NCBI GenBank assembly: GCA_964563105.1
Contig: CAZLXM010000006.1
Coordinates: 1 to 64,000, forward strand
Source of the DNA: CAYVTV01 sp964563105
GTDB taxonomy: Bacteria; Bacteroidota; Bacteroidia; Bacteroidales; GCA-2748055
DNA: 64,000 bases
Direction: 5' to 3'
Shown: positions 53,671 through 63,310 of the stretch, piece by piece
Layout of the letters: each line of letters begins with the position of its first letter
How positions within the stretch are numbered: the stretch's first letter is position 1
The notes under the pieces: generated by a model
The model's input: only the letters and a program-made list of their open reading frames with translations
What the model was told of the DNA's origin: nothing
Database searches by the model: none
Made by a program: the position numbers and the translations under genes

Positions 53671-55310
53671 TGTTTAATTATTCTAGTAATCCTAAAATCA
53701 TTGTTATTCTTTCCCAATACCATATAAATTCCCGGGGCCAGTCCGGCGGGTAATATATTTTTCAGTTCATACGGTTTGAGATTCACTTTTTCAATCCAAA
53801 TTATTTTTCCATACATATCTATTATCTGAATCTCATTAATATAAATATCGAAATATAAATTGAAATATTCAGTAAAAGGGTTCGGAGAAACCCATATTTT
53901 TTTATTTGAGTCTTTATAATCAAATAATCGGTTAAAAGCAATGAGGAAATCAGGTATTCCATATCCAAAGGCAGTATCAGGTTTTTCATATCTGTCTGAA
54001 GATTCTCTTATTGCCTGAATAATTTCTTTATTGGATTTGTGAGGGTATGCCTGCCACAGGCAGGCAGCCAATCCGCTTATTTGTGGTGCAGCAAATGAAG
54101 TCCCATAACCTTTGCTTACTGCCCCGGATGAATTAACAATTGCTGTTCCATAACCCACAGCCATTACATCAGGTTTTATTCTTCCATCCCAGGCAGGGCC
54201 TCTGCTGGAAAAAGAAGATAATATTTTCATAGTATCAATTGAACCTACAGAAATAACATTTTCACCATCTGAAGGCGGGGTTATTTTATTCCATTTTTTA
54301 TTTCCTTCATTTCCTGCACTTGCAATAACAATCATTCCCTTACTGAATGCGATTTCTGCCGCCTGCGTAACAAGAGCTGTCTTTCCATCAATGTGCTTAT
54401 ATTGATAATTCATTGTTGAGTCATTAAATTCATTATAACCCAATGATGTTGAAATTATATCTGCCCCCGCACTATCTGCATATTCTGCAGCCATAAGCCA
54501 GTTTGCCTCTTCTATCCTGAATTCTGAAGAAGCATCCTCAGTCCTCAGTAGCAGGAATTCAGCTTCCGGGGCTGTCCCTACCAGTGAGCCGGGCATATAG
54601 GCAGCGATGGCAGAGAGGGCGCTCATTCCGTGAGCGCTTTCCCTATATAAATTTGAATCATGATAATTTACAAAATCTTTACCTGCCAGTATTCTGTTAT
54701 CGTACCAAAGATGTATGAAAGCTTCAAATATATCCACATTATAGAATCCTGCATCTAAAAGTGCAATTTTAATCCCCTGACCACGATATCCCATTTCATG
54801 AAGAGCTTTGCCATTCAATAAGTTTATTTGTCCGGATCCATACCCGTAATCGGTATTGGAATCGAACAAGTGAAAACCCGGAAGTTTTATATCTTTAGTA
54901 TAATCAATGAATGATAAAGTTTTCCCTGTAAGGATCCTGGAAGCCTGAAAATAGTCAAAGTTCCTGACAAATTCAAGTTCATTTATTAATGACAATATAG
55001 TAGTATCAGAGCTGGCAACGATTGCAGAATTAAACCATTTTGAAGTGCCCAGGATTTCCAGTCCGAGATTATATAAACTATCTATATATTTTTTCACTAC
55101 AGGAATATCTTGTTCCTGTACAGGAATATTAAAACGTTGTCTCCTGTTAATTGCTTCTTTAGATAAAAATTCTTCCGGACGATCAATTGAAAAAGGAGTC
55201 TCATTTTTATCTTTGAATTGAACCCAATATTTACCAGGCGCCAGCTTTTGACCTGAAACCGGAGTTATAACAAATAAAAATAAATAAATGATAAAAATAC
55301 TTTTTCGCAT
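53667..55310 (-). CDS. Subtilisin-like S8 peptidase with type IX sorting domain
   Basis: A 547-residue secreted protease. Signal peptide 1-20, then the S8 domain: Asp in IKIALLDAGFYNVD, His in RESAHGMSALSAI, oxyanion Asn in VIASAGNEG, and Ser in GYGTSFAAPQISGLA. The final 75 residues (VSPNPFTEYFNLYFD up to RITRIIKQ) form a type A Por-secretion tail, which targets the protein to the cell surface through the type IX system. It lies in a long minus-strand run between a YwqK-like gene (36 bp) and xseA (4-bp overlap). Confidence 0.92.
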   Translation of the reverse strand: MRKSIFIIYLFLFVITPVSGQKLAPGKYWVQFKDKNETPFSIDRPEEFLSKEAINRRQRFNIPVQEQDIPVVKKYIDSLYNLGLEILGTSKWFNSAIVASSDTTILSLINELEFVRNFDYFQASRILTGKTLSFIDYTKDIKLPGFHLFDSNTDYGYGSGQINLLNGKALHEMGYRGQGIKIALLDAGFYNVDIFEAFIHLWYDNRILAGKDFVNYHDSNLYRESAHGMSALSAIAAYMPGSLVGTAPEAEFLLLRTEDASSEFRIEEANWLMAAEYADSAGADIISTSLGYNEFNDSTMNYQYKHIDGKTALVTQAAEIAFSKGMIVIASAGNEGNKKWNKITPPSDGENVISVGSIDTMKILSSFSSRGPAWDGRIKPDVMAVGYGTAIVNSSGAVSKGYGTSFAAPQISGLAACLWQAYPHKSNKEIIQAIRESSDRYEKPDTAFGYGIPDFLIAFNRLFDYKDSNKKIWVSPNPFTEYFNLYFDIYINEIQIIDMYGKIIWIEKVNLKPYELKNILPAGLAPGIYMVLGKNNNDFRITRIIKQ

Positions 55311-55346
55311 ATTAATAGCGGCTTATTTAATATTATCGGGCAGGTT

Positions 55347-56120
55347 TCAAAAAGGTAACTCCGGATCACTATAGTTACCAATACTTTCCTGTACCCGTTT
55401 TGAGAATTCATCTTGTCTTTTTTCAATATCTTTGTTTGGGAGCATTGCTCCTTTTTCATATTCAACAACAATTTCAGGTTCTCCTTTTTCATCATAATAT
55501 GTCCACTTTCCATCCATCAGCCCATTTTTATAATTACCTTTTATAGATAACTTTCCATCTGATGTCCAGCTTATAAACCCCCCTTCTCTTTCATCATCAA
55601 GATAGGACCCTTTCAAACGTGGTGATCCGTTTTGATAAAACTGTTCCCATAAACCGGAGCGCTTATCCTGCTGAAAAACAATTCTTTCGGATATACCACC
55701 ATTATTATACAACTTAATACTCTCCCCTTCCCTTAATCCGAGTTTATAACCTTCTTTCATAGTTAATTGTCCGCCATAATAAGAATAGTAGTTCCAGATG
55801 CTATCTTTTTGCTGATCAATATATTTACCGTCTGCTGCAATTTTTCCATTCTGATTATATAATGTGGTATATACCACTGATGAATTTTCACTGTAAACAA
55901 GATGAGCCTGAATAAGTCCTCCGGGATAATATCTTTTAAATTCTCCAACCGGTTTATCATTAAGAAAAAAACCTTCATATCTTATTTTTCCATTATCATA
56001 AAGGACACGCCAGTACCCGGTTTTTCTGCCCTGATTATCCAGCTGGTTAATAGTCTCCTGTGAATATAAATTAGATAAAAGCAAGTAATAATAAGTAAGT
56101 AAAATTAACAAGTATTTCAT
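55347..56120 (-). CDS. YwqK-like MORN-repeat protein
   Basis: A 257-residue exported protein with a signal peptide and about eight MORN-type repeats of the pattern GxWxxYYxNGK (GYWRVLYDNGKIRYEG, GLWEQFYQNGSPRLKG, GKWTYYDEKGEPEI). Relatives are often called YwqK antitoxins, but the repeats alone do not establish a toxin partner, and none is adjacent. It lies 19 bp after mce. Confidence 0.82.
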   Translation of the reverse strand: MKYLLILLTYYYLLLSNLYSQETINQLDNQGRKTGYWRVLYDNGKIRYEGFFLNDKPVGEFKRYYPGGLIQAHLVYSENSSVVYTTLYNQNGKIAADGKYIDQQKDSIWNYYSYYGGQLTMKEGYKLGLREGESIKLYNNGGISERIVFQQDKRSGLWEQFYQNGSPRLKGSYLDDEREGGFISWTSDGKLSIKGNYKNGLMDGKWTYYDEKGEPEIVVEYEKGAMLPNKDIEKRQDEFSKRVQESIGNYSDPELPF

Positions 56121-56139
56121 TATAGGGCTAATATTATTA

Positions 56140-56559
56140 TTATTTATTCAGTAGATCTTTGTTATCACAAAACTCAGTTAAAACACCCAAAGTTGATTTA
56201 GGATGAAGAAAGCCAATATTTAATCCTTCTGCCCCTTTACGCGGAATAGGATCAATTAGCCGGATTCCTTTGTTTTCGGCATTTTTCAATGCTTCAGCTG
56301 CATCAGGAACTGCAAAAGCGATATGATGTATGCCCTGCCCTCTTTTTTCAATAAATTTTCCAATAGGCCCTTCAGGATCAGTTGATTCAAGCAGCTCTAT
56401 TTTTGTTTCCCCAATGCGAAAAAATGCTGTTTTTACTTTTTGATCCTTCACTTCTTCAATGGCATAACATTTTAAACCAATAATATCCTCAAAATATTTG
56501 ACAGCTTCCTGCAGGTTAAAGACTGCGATTCCAATATGCTCAATATGTGTTGGTTTCAT
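56140..56559 (-). CDS. mce: Methylmalonyl-CoA epimerase
   Basis: A 139-residue glyoxalase-fold enzyme that interconverts (R)- and (S)-methylmalonyl-CoA, as used in propionate formation by anaerobic Bacteroidota. Metal ligands are in HIEHIGIAV, GIHHIAFAV and LTEFC. Methylmalonyl-CoA mutase genes are not in the window. Confidence 0.93.
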   Translation of the reverse strand: MKPTHIEHIGIAVFNLQEAVKYFEDIIGLKCYAIEEVKDQKVKTAFFRIGETKIELLESTDPEGPIGKFIEKRGQGIHHIAFAVPDAAEALKNAENKGIRLIDPIPRKGAEGLNIGFLHPKSTLGVLTEFCDNKDLLNK

Positions 56560-56580
56560 TTTTATAACAAATATTTTAGT

Positions 56581-59500
56581 TTAATCTTCTTCTTCTTTTC
56601 CAAATTTTACATCCAGGAGTGATTTATATATCATATCATGTATTGCAGTTCTTATATTCATATCGGTGAGTTTTTGGTTAAATTGATCGGGACAGATGCG
56701 ATTTGAAAGGAAAATATAAAGAATGCCATATTCAGGATCCATCCATGCTATGGTCCCTGTAAAGCCGGTATGTCCATAACTTAATGGTGAAGCAAGTTTG
56801 CCTGAAGGCCCTATTTTTTTATTCGAATATTCAGGTTTATCGAAACCTAAACCTCTTCTGTTACCATTGGCAGAAAAATAACTTGAAGTAAATTTATTTA
56901 TCACTGTATCACTGAAAAATTTATGTCCGGCATAACTTCCGCCGTTCAGAAATATTTGCATCATTTTAGCCAGATCGTTTGCATTTGAAAACAATCCGGC
57001 ATGCCCGGAGATCCCGCCAAGCATTGCGGCTCCGGGATCATGTACATATCCCTGCAGTAATTGTTTCCTAAAAACAAGATCATTCTCTGTCGGTACAATT
57101 TGTTCTTTAGGAAATCTGTTTAAAGGAAGGTATCCAAGGGTATAAGCTCCGATCTGCGAGTAGAACTTATTGTACACCAAAGGATAAAGATATTGGCCTG
57201 TAATATTTTCGATAATCAAATGAAATAAATAGTTTCCGAGATCGCTGTATAAATACTTTGGGGCCGGATTAACCGGTGAACACATAATTGCCTGATATAC
57301 TGTATCTTTATATGCTTTATTTAAATAAATATTTTCAGCAACCTGTAAAGGGAAATCATTTGACGGGCTTGTCCTGAATACATCTTTTTTTAATCTGATA
57401 TCTTTTTTAAAATATAATTTATTAGCTACTTTGTAAGGATATTCTGATGATGATCTGTTGCTTAACATGGGCTTCAGTGTATCTGAAATTTCAAGGAGTG
57501 AATAATAGAAGGGTATCCATGATTGAAGCCCGGCCTGATGGGCCAGTATATTAGCGAAAGTCAGGCCAGATTTATTTGTTGTGTCGCAACCAGGTATAAA
57601 TGTGCCGATTGAATCAGTTAATTCAAATACTCCATTTTCATATAATTGCATAAGCAAGGGCAGTGTAGCAGCAATTTTAGTAATTGAGGCCAGGTCAAAC
57701 AAATCGTCGAGTTTAATATTTTGTCCGGCATTATATGTATGATAACCATATGCTTTATGTAATACCACCCTGCCATATCTCGCCACTAAAATCTGACATC
57801 CGGGTGTTGCTTTTTCCCGGATAGCTACATTGGCAAGTGAGTCAATCCCGGATAATATCTCTGAGCTCATCAACATTTCTTCAGGCAAACCATAAGATAA
57901 TGTTTGATTATATGCAATAATTTCAGAAGTTCCTGATGGAAAATGGCGGTTTATTGTAACAGGAAGCTTACCATTAATCTCAAATGCACCAAAAATTCCC
58001 TGAGCGGCTAAATATCTCACATCATAATTATCTTCATAAGCCAGCAAAATAGCATCAATATTTTTCAAATCATTAAACAGGTCCAGACTATACGGATTAC
58101 CAAATAAACACAAAAGGATCTTACCGTCAAATTGCAGTTCATTTATAAATTTAATTGTCTGATCGCTTATTCCAAATTTTCTTGAGGGGTATTGTGAAGT
58201 ATTTTGAATACTGATTATTAAAGTATTAAAGTTTTTTAATTTAGACTTTATATTTTGAAACCTGGAAAAATCTGCGGATTTTGAAATTGAAAATACTTTG
58301 CTTTGATGATATAATGACAATGTTTCATTAAAAATATCATTTTCTGCCCCTCCAATATTAATGTTTGCTAATTTAAGATCTTCAAAATTCCTAAGAGGCA
58401 ATAATGAGTTATCATTTTTTAAAACTGTAAGAGAATGCCTGATTAAATCATTTTTAAAGGCCTTATATAAAGGGTCATTTATATCCCTGAACAGGGAATC
58501 AGTTTTTATTTCTTTATAAGAATAAAGGCCGGCCCAATATTTTGCCAGAAGGATTTTTTTAACACGTCGGTCTATTTCAGATTCTTCAATATTTCCTTTT
58601 TTTATTTCTCTTTTTATAAATGTAATAGTCTTATTAACATCTGAGGGCAGCAGGAGGATGTCATTGCCAGCTTTAAAAGCCTGAACCTCAAGCTCACCGG
58701 GTTTGAAGAGATCACTTGCCCCCTGCATTGAAAGAGCATCAGTAAATATAAGTCCTTTAAAATTTAATTCATTTTGTAAAAGTCTTGTCATTACCTGGTA
58801 TGAAAGTGAGGAAGCTATATCGGAGGCTGAATCCAGTGCAGGAATATTCAGATGTGCAGCCATCACTGAAGGTATATCTCTTTCAATACAAAATTTAAAA
58901 GGATATAATTCAAGTGAATCAAGCCTGTTTCCGGAATAGTGTATTACCGGCAAAGTATAGTGAGAATCGCTATCTGTATCCCCGTGTCCGGGAAAATGTT
59001 TAAGAGTGGGAATAATTCCGGCATTTTCCAGGCCTTTTGCATAATTATAAGCCTTTATGGCTACTTCAGTTCTGTTTTCTCCGAAAGATCTGAAATTTAT
59101 AACCGGATTCCGGGGATTATTATTTATATCTGCAACAGGTGCGAAATTAATATGCACTCCCAGTCTTTTGAGCTGGTATCCAATATGGAGCCCCATCTGA
59201 TAAATAAATTCATTTTTTTCAATAGCTCCCAAGCTCATTTGATAAGGATAGGAAATTGAACTATCAAGTCTCATTCCCAGGCCCCATTCAGCATCCATTG
59301 CAATAAACAAAGGGATTTTTGAATGACTTTGATAATAATTAGTCAGATCAGCTTGTCGGGATGGAGAGCCCTGAAAAAAAATCAATCCTCCAATTTTATG
59401 ATTTTCAATCATTTGCAAAATCTGCCTTGTATGGTCATTCCCTTTATTTGAATATGCAGCTACCATAATCATCTGAGCGATCTTTTCTTCGAGTGTAAGA

Positions 59501-59676
59501 GATGCAAGTATAGAATCGGCCCAGCATGGATCAACTTTAAGAAAGGAGGGTTCGGACAATCTTTCTGAATAAACTTCTTCCCCGGGGGAATTAAAATAAT
59601 TAGATTTTCCCGTGAAAATAATTACGGAAGTTATTGCTATCAAAATAAAAAATCGAATCATACAAGTTTTCAGCAT
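56581..59676 (-). CDS. Glycoside hydrolase family 3 and beta-lactamase fusion protein
   Basis: A 1031-residue exported fusion. Signal anchor at residues 8-24. Residues about 50-400 form a GH3 N-acetylglucosaminidase domain (NagZ-like KHFPGHGDTDSDSHYTLP; nucleophile Asp in IFTDALSMQGASD), followed by a GH3 C-terminal domain (420-600). Residues about 620-1020 form a serine beta-lactamase/DD-peptidase domain with the SxxK motif in DLASITKIAATL and YSDLGNYLF. Both halves fit cell-wall turnover: removal of GlcNAc and trimming of peptides. It heads a long run with mce, ywqK-like, subtilase and xseAB. Similar fusions are known in Bacteroidota. Confidence 0.9.
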   Translation of the reverse strand: MLKTCMIRFFILIAITSVIIFTGKSNYFNSPGEEVYSERLSEPSFLKVDPCWADSILASLTLEEKIAQMIMVAAYSNKGNDHTRQILQMIENHKIGGLIFFQGSPSRQADLTNYYQSHSKIPLFIAMDAEWGLGMRLDSSISYPYQMSLGAIEKNEFIYQMGLHIGYQLKRLGVHINFAPVADINNNPRNPVINFRSFGENRTEVAIKAYNYAKGLENAGIIPTLKHFPGHGDTDSDSHYTLPVIHYSGNRLDSLELYPFKFCIERDIPSVMAAHLNIPALDSASDIASSLSYQVMTRLLQNELNFKGLIFTDALSMQGASDLFKPGELEVQAFKAGNDILLLPSDVNKTITFIKREIKKGNIEESEIDRRVKKILLAKYWAGLYSYKEIKTDSLFRDINDPLYKAFKNDLIRHSLTVLKNDNSLLPLRNFEDLKLANINIGGAENDIFNETLSLYHQSKVFSISKSADFSRFQNIKSKLKNFNTLIISIQNTSQYPSRKFGISDQTIKFINELQFDGKILLCLFGNPYSLDLFNDLKNIDAILLAYEDNYDVRYLAAQGIFGAFEINGKLPVTINRHFPSGTSEIIAYNQTLSYGLPEEMLMSSEILSGIDSLANVAIREKATPGCQILVARYGRVVLHKAYGYHTYNAGQNIKLDDLFDLASITKIAATLPLLMQLYENGVFELTDSIGTFIPGCDTTNKSGLTFANILAHQAGLQSWIPFYYSLLEISDTLKPMLSNRSSSEYPYKVANKLYFKKDIRLKKDVFRTSPSNDFPLQVAENIYLNKAYKDTVYQAIMCSPVNPAPKYLYSDLGNYLFHLIIENITGQYLYPLVYNKFYSQIGAYTLGYLPLNRFPKEQIVPTENDLVFRKQLLQGYVHDPGAAMLGGISGHAGLFSNANDLAKMMQIFLNGGSYAGHKFFSDTVINKFTSSYFSANGNRRGLGFDKPEYSNKKIGPSGKLASPLSYGHTGFTGTIAWMDPEYGILYIFLSNRICPDQFNQKLTDMNIRTAIHDMIYKSLLDVKFGKEEED

Positions 59677-59992
59677 AAAACATTTTTTTCAATATAATGT
59701 ACAATTACATTATTTTAGACGAATCAGTAAATTAGTAATCAAAAAATTATAAAACTAATAAAGCCTCTTTCTTTTATGAATAATAATTTAGCCTAAAAAT
59801 AAATTATCCGGCTTATGTGTACACAAAAATAACATTACCTTATAATTTTTAGAAATATGTTATAAACAACTTAAATAAAAAAGAAAAGAAAATTATATTT
59901 GGAATTTACAAACCTTTAAAAACCGGAAAAAAGAAAGCAGATAAAATATTATGTTACATTATCATAGTCTATTAATGTTAAATTAAAATATC
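59677..59992. other. 316-bp divergent spacer
   Basis: AT-rich DNA between the GH3 fusion gene and the tricorn-like gene. It contains the dyad at 59694-59713, a minus-strand TATTTTTG (59824-59831) and a plus-strand TATATTTG (59894-59901); both lack a good -33 element. Nothing else is supported. Confidence 0.45.
59694..59713. promoter_or_regulatory. Inverted repeat upstream of the GH3 fusion gene
   Basis: ATAATGTA-CAAT-TACATTAT is a perfect 8-bp-arm dyad 18 bp before the start of the GH3 gene, in its likely leader. It is too AT-rich for a firm terminator and may be an operator or a leader hairpin. Confidence 0.35.
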
Positions 59993-62900
59993 ATGAAAAG
60001 AAATGCAGTTATTTTTTTATTCTTAAGCATATTTATGCATTTTGCTTTTTCACAGGATGATTCCCGTGTTTTACGTTTCCCTGCAATACATGGTAATCAG
60101 ATAGTATTCACATCCGGAGGAGATCTTTATACGGTAAATTCCGATGGAGGGATTGCCCGTAAACTTACAAGCCATATCGGGTATGAAATGTTCCCGAAAT
60201 TTTCTCCCGATGGTCGTTATATTGCTTTTACAGGTCAATATGACGGAAATACAGAGGTTTATATTATTCCTTCTGAAGGAGGTATACCCGAAAGGCTTAC
60301 CTATACAGCTACTCTTGACCGTGATGATGTTTCAGACAGAATGGGGCCAAATAATATTGTAATGGCCTGGACACCCGACGGAAAAAACATAACATACAGA
60401 TCCAGAAAGCAATCTTTTAATTCATTTAAAGGACAACTTTATAATGTTCCCATAACAGGAGGATTATCAAAAGAACTTCCTTTATCAACAGGAGGGTTTT
60501 GTTCCTATAATAAAAATGGCAAGGAACTTGCTTTTAACAGGGTTTTCAGGGAGTTCAGAACATGGAAATATTATGAGGGAGGGATGGCAGACAACATTAG
60601 AATCGTTGATCTGAAAAATGGAAAAACAGAGGTCATTGCAGAAAGTAAGCATCAGGATATTTTCCCCATGTGGATTGGAGATGAGATTTATTTTTTATCA
60701 GACAGAGACAGGAGAATGAATTTATTTGTATATGACCTGAAATCAGGGAAAACTGAAAAGCTAACTAATTATCAGGATTATGATATTAAATTCCCTTCCC
60801 ATAGCCAGGACTATATTGTATTTGAAAAAGGCGGCTATATTTATAAATACGATATAAAGCAAAAAAAGGCTGATTATGTCCCGATAAAAATTTCTGATGA
60901 TCAGCTATATGCAAGGAGCATTATTAAAGATGTCAGTAAAGATATCAGGACAGCAGATCTTTCTCCGAATGGTGAAAGGGTAATATTTGGGGCAAGAGGG
61001 GAAGTATTCAGTGTTCCTGCAAAAAAAGGGGTTAGTTATAACCTTAGCCAAACGCCGGGAATACATGAAAGGAATGTATCATGGTCACCTGATGGAAAAT
61101 ATATATCTTATATTTCCGATAAATCAGGAGAATTCGAAATATATATTCAAAAACAGGACGCTTCCGAGCCGGCAAAACAATTAACAAGAAATGCTGATAC
61201 TTACATATTTAGTTATAAATGGTCACCTGATAGTAAAACTATTATATTTCATGACAGAAAATTCAGACTAAAGGCAATAGATGTTCAAAGCGGAACAGTA
61301 CGTTTAATCGATGAAAACCAATATGGCATGATCAGCGGATACAACTGGTCACCTGACAGTAAATGGATTGTTTATGAATTCCCTACCGATAATGATTATA
61401 GTATAATCAAATTATTCAATACTGAAACTTCAAAGAACTATGATGTAACGGATAATTGGTATCATTCAGGTAATTCAGTATTCTCATCAGACGGAAAATA
61501 TTTATTGTTTGTTTCAGCCCGTGATTTTAATCCTGTTTATAATAATATTGAATGGAATCATGCTTATGTTGATATGCAAAAGGTTTATCTGATAACTTTA
61601 TCTTCCGACACCCCAAGCCCCTTTGCCCCTGATAATGAAGTTGCTTTAACAGATGATACAAATGACAAGCTTTCAGAAAAAAGTGGACCAGGCCCTAAAG
61701 ATGATAAAACAGTAAAAATAGATATTGAAGGGATTGGCAACAGGATAGTTTCTCTTCCGACAGCCGCATCCAATTATTTTAATCTCAACTGTATTGGAGA
61801 TAAGGTTTATTATATTGAATGGAACAGAGGAAGCCAAACCACTGTAAAAATGTTTGATCTGAAATCAAAAAAAGAAACAGTGTTAGGCAATAATATGCAA
61901 TATATTATTTCATCCAATGGTAAAAAGATGCTTATAAAAGTAAATCACCAGTATGAAGTGATTGATTTGCCATCAGCAAAAGTAAGTATTGGAGAGGCAA
62001 TGGATCTGAGCGGTTTAAAAGCAAATGTAGTATATACTGAAGAATGGCAACAGATATTTGATGAAAGCTGGCGACAGATGCGTGACTTTTTTTATGTTGA
62101 AAATATGCATGGAGTTGACTGGCAAAAAATGAAAGAAAAATACGGAGTCCTGGTCCCATATATCAGGCACAGAGATGACCTTACTTATATTATCGGGGAA
62201 ATGATCGGGGAATTAAATATTGGTCACGCTTATATTAACAGCGGGGAAAAACCTTCTGCAGAGAAAATAAAAATCGGGCTTCTTGGAGCAAAAATAAGTA
62301 AGCATTCTTCGGGTTATTTTCGGATTGATGAAATACTAAAAGGAGCGAACTGGGACCCCGCCCTTCGATCTCCTCTGACAGAAATTGGAGTAAATGTTAA
62401 AGAAGGTGATTTTATCCTGTCCATTAACGGAAATTCTCTCAAAGAAGTCAAAGATATTTACTCATTACTACCGGGGCAAAACAACAAAACAGTGGAACTT
62501 GTGGTTAACAGTAAACCCGTTGAGAATGGCAGCAGAAAAATATTAGTCACTCCCGTTGCTGATGAATCGGGTTTATATTACTATACATGGGTGCAAAAAA
62601 ACATTGAATATGTTAATGCAAAAACAAATGGAGAAGCTGGTTATCTGCATATTCCCGATATGCAGGCTTCCGGGTTAAATGAGTTTGCAAAATATTTCTA
62701 TCCGCAACTTAATAAAAAAGGGCTTATCATTGATGACAGAGGAAATGGCGGAGGGAATGTGTCTCCCATGATTATTGAAAGGCTTCAAAGAGAACTTACC
62801 CGTTCAAATGTATCCAGAAACAGAAAAAAAGGCAGTCCTGTTCCCACTAAAATAATGCAGGGGCCTAAAGTTCTTTTAGTTGATCAATATTCTGCATCCG

Positions 62901-63238
62901 ATGGAGATCTCTTTCCTTATGCATTTAAAAAACATAATCTGGGCACTGTGGCAGGCACCCGTACCTGGGGGGGAGTAGTTGGAATAACTGCAAGTTTGCC
63001 ATTTATTGATGGCCAGGATTTAAGAAAACCAGAATTTGCTTCTTATTCTGCAGAAAAAAGTGAATGGATCATAGAAGGTTTTGGTGTTGAGCCGGATATT
63101 TGGGTTGATAATGATCCATATCTTGAATATAAAGGGAAAGATCATCAATTAGATAAGGCAATTGAAATAATAAATGAACAGTTGAAAAATTATAAAGGAG
63201 TGCCTCCTGTTCCATCTCCTCCTGATAAAAGTAAATAG
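59993..63238 (+). CDS. Tricorn-like S41 protease with beta-propeller domains
   Basis: A 1081-residue exported protein. Signal peptide 1-20 (FLFLSIFMHFAFS), then two WD40/PD40-type beta-propellers (repeats such as KFSPDGRYIAFTGQ, SWSPDGKYISYISDKSG and KWSPDSKTIIFHDRK), a C1 helical domain (SWRQMRDFFYVENMHG), a PDZ domain (EGDFILSINGNSLKEVKD) and the C2 protease core with YSASDGDLFPYAFKK (nucleophile Ser) and GFGVEPDIWVDNDP. The order matches tricorn proteases, which cut peptides to short products; here it should work in the periplasm. The charge-relay His is kept in NIGHAYI. Confidence 0.93.
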   Translation: MKRNAVIFLFLSIFMHFAFSQDDSRVLRFPAIHGNQIVFTSGGDLYTVNSDGGIARKLTSHIGYEMFPKFSPDGRYIAFTGQYDGNTEVYIIPSEGGIPERLTYTATLDRDDVSDRMGPNNIVMAWTPDGKNITYRSRKQSFNSFKGQLYNVPITGGLSKELPLSTGGFCSYNKNGKELAFNRVFREFRTWKYYEGGMADNIRIVDLKNGKTEVIAESKHQDIFPMWIGDEIYFLSDRDRRMNLFVYDLKSGKTEKLTNYQDYDIKFPSHSQDYIVFEKGGYIYKYDIKQKKADYVPIKISDDQLYARSIIKDVSKDIRTADLSPNGERVIFGARGEVFSVPAKKGVSYNLSQTPGIHERNVSWSPDGKYISYISDKSGEFEIYIQKQDASEPAKQLTRNADTYIFSYKWSPDSKTIIFHDRKFRLKAIDVQSGTVRLIDENQYGMISGYNWSPDSKWIVYEFPTDNDYSIIKLFNTETSKNYDVTDNWYHSGNSVFSSDGKYLLFVSARDFNPVYNNIEWNHAYVDMQKVYLITLSSDTPSPFAPDNEVALTDDTNDKLSEKSGPGPKDDKTVKIDIEGIGNRIVSLPTAASNYFNLNCIGDKVYYIEWNRGSQTTVKMFDLKSKKETVLGNNMQYIISSNGKKMLIKVNHQYEVIDLPSAKVSIGEAMDLSGLKANVVYTEEWQQIFDESWRQMRDFFYVENMHGVDWQKMKEKYGVLVPYIRHRDDLTYIIGEMIGELNIGHAYINSGEKPSAEKIKIGLLGAKISKHSSGYFRIDEILKGANWDPALRSPLTEIGVNVKEGDFILSINGNSLKEVKDIYSLLPGQNNKTVELVVNSKPVENGSRKILVTPVADESGLYYYTWVQKNIEYVNAKTNGEAGYLHIPDMQASGLNEFAKYFYPQLNKKGLIIDDRGNGGGNVSPMIIERLQRELTRSNVSRNRKKGSPVPTKIMQGPKVLLVDQYSASDGDLFPYAFKKHNLGTVAGTRTWGGVVGITASLPFIDGQDLRKPEFASYSAEKSEWIIEGFGVEPDIWVDNDPYLEYKGKDHQLDKAIEIINEQLKNYKGVPPVPSPPDKSK

Positions 63239-63310
63239 ATTAATTTATGGTTAAAAAGCATTTGGTAAGTCCTTGATTCTCAGGGGAAGTTATTTGCATA
63301 AATGAATTAT

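Noticed and set aside
55347..56120. Toxin-antitoxin system suggested by the YwqK name
   Set aside because: No toxin gene is adjacent; MORN repeats are not evidence for an antitoxin.
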